Origin: JBDKUD01 sp050943315
Lineage (GTDB): Bacteria; Bacillota; Syntrophomonadia; Syntrophomonadales; Syntrophomonadaceae
Reading direction: 5' to 3'
Assembly (NCBI GenBank): GCA_050943315.1
Contig: JBMNOY010000031.1
Location: 1-25,404, forward strand
Length of the DNA: 25,404 nucleotides
Positions within the stretch are counted from its first letter, which is position 1; every line of letters starts with the position of its first letter. Under the pieces are notes generated by a model. The model was not told the DNA's origin. It searched no databases and worked only from the letters and a program-made list of their open reading frames with translations. Both the position numbers and the translations under genes were made by a program. Below are positions 7,633 to 13,599 of this stretch, in pieces.

Positions 7633-8481
7633 TTACACCTCCACAATGAGGTTATCGATTAACCTGGTGGTCCCAAACCAGACTGCCAAAGCTATAATAA
7701 CCTCTCCCCTAATTATCTCCAGATCACTCAGGTCACGAGCATTGTATATCTCTACATAATCAATGCGGGCCTCGGAACTGGTTTTTATATAATCTGTAAT
7801 ATAATCTTTAATTCTTTCTACGCCTGTTTCACCCTCTTCAATCAACTGCCGGGCACCTTGTAAAGCCCGGTTTAATACCGGCGCTTGCTGGCGCTGGCTT
7901 TTATTTAGATGAACATTGCGTGAGCTTTTGGCCAACCCGTCTGCTTCACGAACGATAGGAACCCGTACAATGCGCAGCGGGAAGTTTAACTCCCTGACCA
8001 TCTTTTCAATCACCAGAACTTGTTGGGCATCTTTTTGCCCAAAAAATGCCAGGTCAGGAAGGCAAATATTGAACAGTTTGCTTACGACGGTGGTAACCCC
8101 TTTAAAATGCCCCGGGCGAGCCCCGCCGCAAAGCTTTTCGGTAATTTCACCATATAATTCAACAAAAGAACTATAGCCTTTGGGATACATCTCCGGGATG
8201 GAAGGTGCAAATACAGCATCCACATTTTCTTGTTCCAACAAAGAAGTATCCTGTTTAAGGTCACGGGGATATTCTTCAAAATCCTGCTGTACATTGAACT
8301 GTATAGGATTAACAAATATACTTACAACCACAGTATCACAGCTGCTGCGTGCTTTTCTGACCAGAGCCAGATGTCCCTCATGGAGAGAACCCATGGTGGG
8401 GACCAGGCCGACAGTTTTACCCTGCCGTTTTTGTTCTTGACACCAGTGCTGCATAGCTTGTGGATTACTGAATACCTGCAC
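7633..8481 (-). CDS. panC: Pantothenate synthetase
   Basis: ATP-dependent joining of pantoate and beta-alanine. The frame runs 18 bases further upstream to a GTG at 8499, but that start has no SD. A second GTG at 8481 has GAGAGG about 10 bases upstream and gives the usual N-terminus (MQVFSNPQAM), 282 residues. Motifs: PTMGSLHEGH (28-37, the HIGH-like ATP site), SIFVNPIQFN, FGQKDAQQ, and LAKSSRNVHL, the KMSKS-like loop. It lies between panB (about 20-base gap) and panD (overlap). Confidence 0.95.
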   Translation of the reverse strand: MQVFSNPQAMQHWCQEQKRQGKTVGLVPTMGSLHEGHLALVRKARSSCDTVVVSIFVNPIQFNVQQDFEEYPRDLKQDTSLLEQENVDAVFAPSIPEMYPKGYSSFVELYGEITEKLCGGARPGHFKGVTTVVSKLFNICLPDLAFFGQKDAQQVLVIEKMVRELNFPLRIVRVPIVREADGLAKSSRNVHLNKSQRQQAPVLNRALQGARQLIEEGETGVERIKDYITDYIKTSSEARIDYVEIYNARDLSDLEIIRGEVIIALAVWFGTTRLIDNLIVEV

Positions 8482-8501
8482 GATAAAATTACCTCTCACT
8501 T

Positions 8502-9332
8502 TTAATATAGCTTATCTAATACATCATCTTTTATGGTATAGGTGTGCTCAGGTCCAGGGAAAGTACCTTCTTCAACCTCTTTTTTGTAGTCCAACAGGGC
8601 TTCGTGTATCAGAGGTTCTAAATTGGCAAATTTCTTAACAAACTTGGCTACATGACCCCTGGTCATTCCCAATGCATCATAAATCACTAATACCTGGCCA
8701 TCACAATATTTACCTGCGCCGATACCGATAGTTGGTATTGACAGTGACTCGGTAATCTTTTGCGCCAGGGCACCGGGAACCCCTTCCAGAACCAGAGCAA
8801 AAACCCCCGCCTCTTCCAGAAGCTTGGCATCCCGGATGAGTTTGCGGGCAGTTTCTAAGTCCTTACCCTGTACTTTAAAGCCCCCAAATTGATTAACTGA
8901 CTGAGGGGTAAGCCCAATATGACCTACTATGGGTATTTCTGCGTCCAGAATAGCCTTAACCACTGGCAGACGTTCTTCCCCGCCTTCCAGTTTTACCGCC
9001 TGGGCACCACCTTCCTGAATTAACCGTCCAGCATTTCGGACTGCTTCTTCAACGGAGATATGGTATGAAAGGAAAGGCATATCTGCTACCACCATGGCAT
9101 TTTTCGCTGCCCGGGATACCGCCCGGGTATGATGAACCATATCATCCATGGTTACCGGCAAAGTAGTATCATATCCTAAAGTGACATTTCCCAGTGAATC
9201 CCCCACCAGTATCATGTCAATACCGGCTTCATCCACCAGGGCAGCCATGGAATAATCATAGGCTGTCAGCATAGTAATCTTCTGATTGTTTTGTTTTTTA
9301 GTCAATACTGTTGCAGTTGTTACTCTTGCCAT
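8502..9332 (-). CDS. panB: 3-methyl-2-oxobutanoate hydroxymethyltransferase
   Basis: Transfers a one-carbon unit from 5,10-methylene-tetrahydrofolate to alpha-ketoisovalerate, giving ketopantoate, and so links the folate and pantothenate parts of the operon. Upstream in-frame codons overlap the preceding gene. The plausible starts are ATG 9332 (MARVTTATVL, the family N-terminus, AGGAG 10 bases away) or ATG 9338 (4 bases from the SD). I take 9332, 276 residues. Motifs: TMLTAYDY (20-27), LVGDSLG (42-48, metal ligand Asp), VKLEGG (113-118), VGHIGLTPQ, VLEGVP with the catalytic Glu183, and GIGAG. The SD includes part of the stop codon of the preceding DUF2520 gene. Confidence 0.96.
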   Translation of the reverse strand: MARVTTATVLTKKQNNQKITMLTAYDYSMAALVDEAGIDMILVGDSLGNVTLGYDTTLPVTMDDMVHHTRAVSRAAKNAMVVADMPFLSYHISVEEAVRNAGRLIQEGGAQAVKLEGGEERLPVVKAILDAEIPIVGHIGLTPQSVNQFGGFKVQGKDLETARKLIRDAKLLEEAGVFALVLEGVPGALAQKITESLSIPTIGIGAGKYCDGQVLVIYDALGMTRGHVAKFVKKFANLEPLIHEALLDYKKEVEEGTFPGPEHTYTIKDDVLDKLY

Positions 9333-9345
9333 AATCATCACGCTC

Positions 9346-10239
9346 CTAACTTGCCGATTCAATACGGGAGAGCTCTTTAACAAATAGCTTTTGAAACTCT
9401 TCCATACTACGGTTGTCAATAGACCCTTTTTCCAGTGCTATCTGAGCAGTATAAAAACCCAGCCAGCTATAAAGCTTGGTCAGCTCAGGCGCCGTTTCCT
9501 GCAAACAATCCAAATGTTTCAAGATAGTGGTCAAATCACCCCGAGCAATCGGTCCAGTCAGAGCCTTGGGAATTCCAATGTTTTCAATATTATTGACTGT
9601 ACCCTTAATTAACGGCATTAAGGCTTTGGCTGCCATATCCCGGGAAACACCGGTAGATTCCATTACCTTAACCCCAAATTCTATTAATGTAACCAAATAA
9701 TTAGATACTACACATGCTGCAGCATGATATAAGGGTTTAACTTTGCGATCAATAAAGAAATATTCCCCCTGAAACGTTTTCACCAGCTGGACTGCGGTTG
9801 CATGACAATTCTTATCGCCATCTATGCTGAAAACTGAACCAGGTAGATTTGCTATAGCCATATCAACACTGGCAAACGATTGTAACGGGTGCAGCGAAAG
9901 CACCCCGGCTCCAAATTCCTTGGCCTTATCCAGGACTTCCGACGACAGCGCACCACTCATGTGGATAACCACCTGTCCTTCATGGAAGCCCTGATGTTCC
10001 GCTAAATTCTTGACTACCTTTTCAATAGCGGTATCGGAAGTAGTTATAAACAAAATGTCTGCCGAGCGAGAAACTTCTTGAGGTGATGAATAAGTGGTAC
10101 ATAATATCCAGTCTACCAATTCTTTTGTAGATTCGGATCTAATATCATGCACACCCGTAATCTCATAATCTTGGCCGAGTACCACCCCAACTGCTGTTCC
10201 TACAACTCCCGCCCCGATAATGCCGATACGTTTATTCAT
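9346..10239 (-). CDS. Rossmann-fold/DUF2520 NAD(P)-binding protein, candidate ketopantoate reductase
   Basis: A 297-residue dehydrogenase-like protein. Residues 1-30 hold a Rossmann motif, IGIIGAGVVGTAVG; then come the second-strand region GVHDIRS, ILFITTSD (end of the beta-alpha-beta unit), VIHMSGALSSEVLD, LSLHPLQSF and, in the helical C-terminal half, KPLYHAAACVVSNYLVTL. This architecture is the Rossmann-like plus DUF2520 pair related to pyrroline-5-carboxylate reductase and 6-phosphogluconate dehydrogenase. It lies immediately upstream of panB (stop and panB SD overlap). No panE or ilvC is in the window, so it may perform the ketopantoate-to-pantoate step, as a non-PanE reductase called PanG does in Francisella; whether the two families are the same needs a search. 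Start ATG with TAGGAGG upstream. Family call strong, function inferred. Confidence 0.85.
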   Translation of the reverse strand: MNKRIGIIGAGVVGTAVGVVLGQDYEITGVHDIRSESTKELVDWILCTTYSSPQEVSRSADILFITTSDTAIEKVVKNLAEHQGFHEGQVVIHMSGALSSEVLDKAKEFGAGVLSLHPLQSFASVDMAIANLPGSVFSIDGDKNCHATAVQLVKTFQGEYFFIDRKVKPLYHAAACVVSNYLVTLIEFGVKVMESTGVSRDMAAKALMPLIKGTVNNIENIGIPKALTGPIARGDLTTILKHLDCLQETAPELTKLYSWLGFYTAQIALEKGSIDNRSMEEFQKLFVKELSRIESAS

Positions 10240-10254
10240 TAAAAACCTCCTAAA

Positions 10255-10275
10255 GTAACAAGAGAATCTTGTTAT
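10255..10275 (-). repeat. Degenerate hairpin repeat, copy 3 (folK-DUF2520 gap)
   Basis: On the minus strand this reads as AACAAGA, TTC, TCTTGTT (10257-10273), a 7-bp stem with a 3-base loop. Its right part TTCTCTTGTTAC matches TTCTCTTGTCAC of copy 1 with one change, and the left part ATAACAAG matches GTGACAAG with two. It looks like copy 1 with the GGGACGG portion of the loop deleted. As in copy 1, it lies directly before the SD of the next gene. Confidence 0.6.
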
Positions 10276-10345
10276 TTACTTACCGTCTTGGTCCTAATTG
10301 GATACAAGCGGGACCTTTTGAGGAATACCGGCGGGAGACCCCCTA

Positions 10346-10840
10346 TTAGTCTATCCTCTTAACCCAGTTATCTCTATCTCGGACTACAGCTCTATCCAAC
10401 ACCTCCTTAATCCTTGTCCCGTCAGGAAAAACTAATTCCGCATTAATCTCCTGCAACGGGACCAAAACAAACAACCGCTTGCCAATAAGGGGATGAGGTA
10501 TGGTCAGTTCCTCTGACACTATAGTCTCATCACCATACAAAAGGATATCCAGATCTATCGTTCGGGGACCCCATTTTTCCAGCCGTTGGCGTCCCATGTT
10601 AATTTCTATTTCCTGAAGCTTATGTAACAGTTCCCAGGGGCCGAGGCTAGTCCTAACTTCGATAACTTGATTGATAAAATCCTCCTGATCAACTTTTCCC
10701 CAGGGTGAAGAGTCATATAAAGCTGATTTCTTGACTACAGCAACATTTGGCAGGGCATTTATTAGATCCACGGCTTTTTTTATATTGTGTCGTTTTTTGC
10801 CCATATTTGAACCTAAGCCAATAAATACGCTGCTTTTCAT
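10346..10840 (-). CDS. folK: 2-amino-4-hydroxy-6-hydroxymethyldihydropteridine pyrophosphokinase
   Basis: HPPK activates the pterin for coupling to p-aminobenzoate in folate synthesis. The frame is open upstream to 10882, but the ATG at 10840 has AGAGGA 8 bases before it and gives the standard N-terminus MKSSVFIGLGSNMG, 164 residues. Motifs: GLGSNMG (8-14), SPWGKVDQEDFINQV, the signature WGPRTIDLDILLYG, and IPHPLIGKRLFVLVPL. It follows folB by 44 bases. A 106-base gap with a degenerate hairpin repeat separates it from the DUF2520 gene. Confidence 0.95.
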   Translation of the reverse strand: MKSSVFIGLGSNMGKKRHNIKKAVDLINALPNVAVVKKSALYDSSPWGKVDQEDFINQVIEVRTSLGPWELLHKLQEIEINMGRQRLEKWGPRTIDLDILLYGDETIVSEELTIPHPLIGKRLFVLVPLQEINAELVFPDGTRIKEVLDRAVVRDRDNWVKRID

Positions 10841-10884
10841 AATTTCATCCTCTAAATTAGCATATACCCTGCTAAAGAGCAAGA

Positions 10885-11244
10885 TTAAATTTGACCACGT
10901 ACAATGTTAACCGCAAAATACTCAAACTCCCCGTCAACCGGGGCTTCGGGTTTATATATAGTTACTTCGGCTCTCTTAACCGGAAAGCGCAGTAATAAGG
11001 CGGCGGCTATATTTTCCGCCAGAGCTTCGATAAGGTTATAGGATTCGGTTTCCACGATTTTTTTAACCAGATGGTAGACCTCATCGTAATTAACGGTTTT
11101 CTGCAAATCATCACTAATTCCTGCTGGAGATAAATTTAATGATAATACCAAATCAACTATAAACTTTTGCGGACACTTCTTCTCCACCGGCAGCACTCCG
11201 TGGCAGCCGAAAAAAACCAGGCCTTTGGCTAAAATCTTATCCAT
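10885..11244 (-). CDS. folB: Dihydroneopterin aldolase
   Basis: Converts dihydroneopterin to 6-hydroxymethyl-dihydropterin and glycolaldehyde. At 119 residues it is a normal FolB. Features: KGLVFFGCHGVLPVEKKCPQ (7-26), including the conserved FxGxHG turn, NYDEVYHLVKKIVE (52-65), YNLIEALAENIAAALL (69-84), and a terminal VTIYKPEAPV strand. The ATG lies inside the end of folP (8-base overlap) and no strong SD is visible, so translational coupling to folP is likely. Upstream pathway genes (folE and the pab genes) are not in the window. Confidence 0.94.
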   Translation of the reverse strand: MDKILAKGLVFFGCHGVLPVEKKCPQKFIVDLVLSLNLSPAGISDDLQKTVNYDEVYHLVKKIVETESYNLIEALAENIAAALLLRFPVKRAEVTIYKPEAPVDGEFEYFAVNIVRGQI

Positions 11245-12430
11245 GGGCGCTAATCACCGCATCGGTCATCTGTGCCGCCCGTTTACTTGCTTTCACATCG
11301 TGTACGCGAATAATATCCGCTCCATTCATTATAGCCATAACCACAGTCGCCAGACTTCCCTCCAATCGGTCCGCAACATCCAAGCCCAGTGTCTGCCCTA
11401 TAAAAGATTTCCGCGAGGTACCAACCAGGACTGGCTGCCCCAGGCTTTTAAAATTCCCCAGATGCTTAATAAGCATCAGATTCCCAGCCAGGCTTTTGCC
11501 AAACCCGATACCCGGATCTATTACCAGCTGATCTTTCCCTAAACCGGCATTTACTGCCCTGCTAATAGATTGCTTTAACTCCTGGATAATATCCGCAATT
11601 AAGTCTTCATAGGGTTCCCCCGCCCGCATTTGCATACGATTATGCATTAGTATACAGGGGGCCCGGAATTCACTCAGTACGTTTATTAGTTCGGCATCAA
11701 GCTGTAAATTTCCGATGTCATTTATAATATCGGCGCCGGCCAGAAGCGCCTCCCGGGCTACCTGAGCCCGAAACGTATCCACGGATATAATCAGGCCTTC
11801 TTTTTTTAATCTTTTAATAACCGGTAAAATCCGAATTATCTCTTCACCAGCCGGTGCCATGGCAGAATTAGGGCGAGATGATGCACCGCCCACATCAATT
11901 ATATCAGCCCCGTCATTTACCATCTGGAGGGCATGTCTTACCGCCAGGTCCTCATTTAGGTAGCGTCCCCCGTCAGAAAAAGAGTCCGGGGTGATATTTA
12001 AAATACCCATTATCAGAGTCCGCGAACCCAGCTCCAGTTCCTTATTGTGAGCCAGCTTAAGTTTCATTGGCGGTGATTCCAGGTTCTTTAATATTAATTC
12101 TATCTCACTGCACAGATTCCTAATTTCCAAGGGCATAAGCCCCAGCCGGGCAATTAACAAACGGTATTGGGCTATGGTTCCCATCAGCAATATGTCAGTT
12201 GTCCCGTCACTGTTTAGACTGGCCTGCGCCCACGCTGCAGCACCGCCCTGAGCCACCATTTCCTGCTGAATAATAGCGGCAGCTTCACAGGATATTTTTT
12301 TTAATTTTATGCACCTGAAGACCGCTTTAGGTATGATACCTTCTATTTCTGTTGAATCAACGCCGATTTCATTAAGAAATACTCTTGCTTCCAGCTGATT
12401 GCTTATTAATAGGGCATGATGACCTGGCAT
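11237..12430 (-). CDS. folP: Dihydropteroate synthase with an N-terminal extension
   Basis: Joins the activated pterin with p-aminobenzoate. I choose ATG 12430 (AGGAGCGAGCGTT upstream) over the longer open frame to 12478, giving 397 residues. The DHPS core starts near residue 133: LIMGILNITPDSFSDGGRY (139-157), ADIIDVGGASSRP (175-187), ISVDTFRA, IINDIG, LMHNR, VIDPGIGFGKSLAGN and VGTSRKSFIG. The second motif has Ser-Ser-Arg-Pro where Ser-Thr-Arg-Pro is usual. The first 130 residues, starting MPGHHALLI, are not part of the catalytic barrel; as I recall, similar extensions occur in other clostridial FolP proteins, and their role is unknown to me. It appears to be the first gene of the long operon. 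Confidence 0.93.
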   Translation of the reverse strand: MPGHHALLISNQLEARVFLNEIGVDSTEIEGIIPKAVFRCIKLKKISCEAAAIIQQEMVAQGGAAAWAQASLNSDGTTDILLMGTIAQYRLLIARLGLMPLEIRNLCSEIELILKNLESPPMKLKLAHNKELELGSRTLIMGILNITPDSFSDGGRYLNEDLAVRHALQMVNDGADIIDVGGASSRPNSAMAPAGEEIIRILPVIKRLKKEGLIISVDTFRAQVAREALLAGADIINDIGNLQLDAELINVLSEFRAPCILMHNRMQMRAGEPYEDLIADIIQELKQSISRAVNAGLGKDQLVIDPGIGFGKSLAGNLMLIKHLGNFKSLGQPVLVGTSRKSFIGQTLGLDVADRLEGSLATVVMAIMNGADIIRVHDVKASKRAAQMTDAVISAHG

Positions 12431-12479
12431 AACGCTCGCTCCTGTTTTGTTATCTAAAAAAGTTTTTACCCGGACCAAC

Positions 12480-12511
12480 CCCGGAAAATATCGGTTATCC
12501 CCGTCCCCGGG
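12480..12511 (-). repeat. Possible GGGGACGG repeat, copy 4 (folP leader)
   Basis: On the minus strand CCCGG, then a segment starting GGACGG, and CCGGG at the end. The GGGGACGG part of the core of copies 1 and 2 is present, flanked by 5-base complementary arms, but TTCT is missing and the loop is longer. This is a weak member of the family. Confidence 0.3.
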
Positions 12512-12581
12512 AATTCGAAAAGGATTTGCACCGCTTTATTGCACATACCCAGGATTGTTTATGTTAGTTATTAACACCTAT

Positions 12582-12609
12582 TTTATAACTCTTGCCGCCA
12601 ATGTGTTAA
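12582..12609 (-). promoter_or_regulatory. Candidate sigma-A promoter for the cofactor operon
   Basis: Minus-strand TTAACA (12604-12609), a 16-base spacer and TATAAA (12582-12587). The two boxes are near consensus. It would start transcription about 145 bases before folP, downstream of the HD gene and its hairpin, and so could drive the folP-to-dusB run. Confidence 0.4.
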
Positions 12610-12664
12610 GCTATAAAAGCTAATTATATAGTTATAGTCCTCTTATAAACTGCCTATGACTATT

Positions 12665-12712
12665 AGAGCAATGTCTAATTCGAATTGCGGTGAAATTCGT
12701 CGACATTGCTCT
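12665..12712 (-). repeat. Nested hairpin with AGAGCAAT/ATTGCTCT outer stem, copy 1
   Basis: AGAGCAATGTC (12665-12675) pairs perfectly with GACATTGCTCT (12702-12712). Inside, CGAATT (12681-12686) pairs with AATTCG (12694-12699). It lies about 94 bases beyond the stop of the HD gene. No good T run follows, so it is not a textbook terminator. The same outer stem with a different inner stem occurs at 24305-24355. Confidence 0.8.
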
Positions 12713-12805
12713 TTAATCGCCTGGCCTTAGAAGTAAGCCTATTTTTTTATATGATATTCTCTTTATTTGCTAACCGTTTTTAAATGCCCAGACGGTTTAG
12801 AAAAT

Positions 12806-13330
12806 CTAATACTCCAAACCGGTTAGCCCTATCTCTTTGTTTTTGACTTTAGGGCACTTATCCTGCAAATCGCACTGACTGCAAACCCGGGAAAGGTTAT
12901 CGGCCCGGTGTAGCCTTTCCCCTAGAAAGCTCATATCCCGGCTTATATTCCGGTGCTCATAAACCGCCCGGCTTATCTGCTCTATTTCGTTAGCGTTAAA
13001 TGAAGCCCGGGGAAGTATTTCGCGAACCAGGCGGGAGCCAAGCAAAGCATGGTCCATGCCTATCTTGTATTCCTGCCATTTACCTATATCATGCATAAGA
13101 CCAGCAGTATATATTACTTCCTTGGCCGCCAGTTTCCCTCCCAGGTTACTTTCTTTGACAAAGTAATTTAAATCATTGTGTTCCAATACCAAAATATACG
13201 TAATTCGAGCCACATCGATATGGTGGGGTAAATCATGCCGGCAGAACTTGTTTTGGGTTTCCGCACTGACATTACGGTTGATATACTCGTTATAAAGTCT
13301 ATCTTTTAGCAGTAACTCTACCCTTTTCAA
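12806..13330 (-). CDS. Small HD-domain phosphohydrolase with a C-terminal Cys cluster
   Basis: A metal-dependent phosphohydrolase of the HD superfamily; substrate unknown. I choose the TTG at 13330 because GAGGTGAT, an ideal SD, lies just before it; a GTG at 13339 would sit inside that SD. The product is 174 residues. HD ligands: HHIDVAR (His36-His37), GLMHDIGK (His80-Asp81), DHALLG (93-98), EHRN (His126) and RADNLSR (Asp144). Directly after comes CSQCDLQDKC (Cys150, Cys153, Cys159), and with Cys30 near the N-terminus this could bind zinc or an Fe-S cluster. It is flanked by fhs and the folate operon on the same strand. A role in nucleotide or pterin dephosphorylation is possible but unproven. 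Confidence 0.85.
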   Translation of the reverse strand: MKRVELLLKDRLYNEYINRNVSAETQNKFCRHDLPHHIDVARITYILVLEHNDLNYFVKESNLGGKLAAKEVIYTAGLMHDIGKWQEYKIGMDHALLGSRLVREILPRASFNANEIEQISRAVYEHRNISRDMSFLGERLHRADNLSRVCSQCDLQDKCPKVKNKEIGLTGLEY

Positions 13331-13434
13331 TATTATCACCTCAAATTAATTAATATGATGACAACACACAACGGGTGGGTATAACCAGATCAGGTTACTG
13401 CAAAGATTACTTAGTTCAAGCTCTGTCCCCTGAT

Positions 13435-13440
13435 ATTATA
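13435..13440 (-). promoter_or_regulatory. Possible -10 box for the HD gene
   Basis: A perfect TATAAT on the minus strand about 105 bases before the TTG start. Seventeen bases upstream the -35 position reads TGAACC, a poor match, so the promoter is uncertain. The resulting leader includes AACCTGATCTGGTT, which recalls part of a TPP riboswitch without the rest of it. Confidence 0.3.
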
Positions 13441-13448
13441 ATGCCATT

Positions 13449-13484
13449 TTTCGACTGGTTCACCATTTTGGCTTATGGTCGAAA
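13449..13484. other. Imperfect hairpin between fhs and the HD gene
   Basis: TTTCGA (13449-13454) pairs with TCGAAA (13479-13484), and inside CCAT (13463-13466) pairs with ATGG (13475-13478), leaving an 8-base bulge on one side. It lies just upstream of the candidate HD -10 box, so it could be an operator or the 3' structure of fhs mRNA. The rest of 13331-13599 shows no gene. Confidence 0.4.
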
Positions 13485-13599
13485 GCTGCCGTCCGGGCCT
13501 TTTTTCTTAAAAAAGGGTTAGCTTTACTTGGATCCTATTTATGCTGTACAGCGCCTTTATAGCTATCTATATTAAGCAGCCGCAGCAAAAATGATACAA

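Larger units (their letters stand above)
12431..12805. other. Intergenic region between the HD gene and folP
   Basis: This 375-base region contains no convincing gene. On the minus strand it holds, in order, a nested hairpin near the 3' end of the HD gene, a candidate promoter at 12582-12609 and a leader of about 150 bases to the folP start. A possible fourth hairpin repeat (12480-12511) lies in that leader. Confidence 0.6.

Noticed and set aside
13340..13440. tRNA-like or complete TPP riboswitch structure before the HD gene
   Set aside because: No cloverleaf can be drawn, and the CTGAGA box of the TPP aptamer is missing. Kept only as a low-interest finding.
13500..13530. CCTTTTTT-AAG-AAAAAAGG hairpin as fhs terminator
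   Set aside because: The stem is almost only A-T pairs and no separate T run follows, so a terminator call is not supported.
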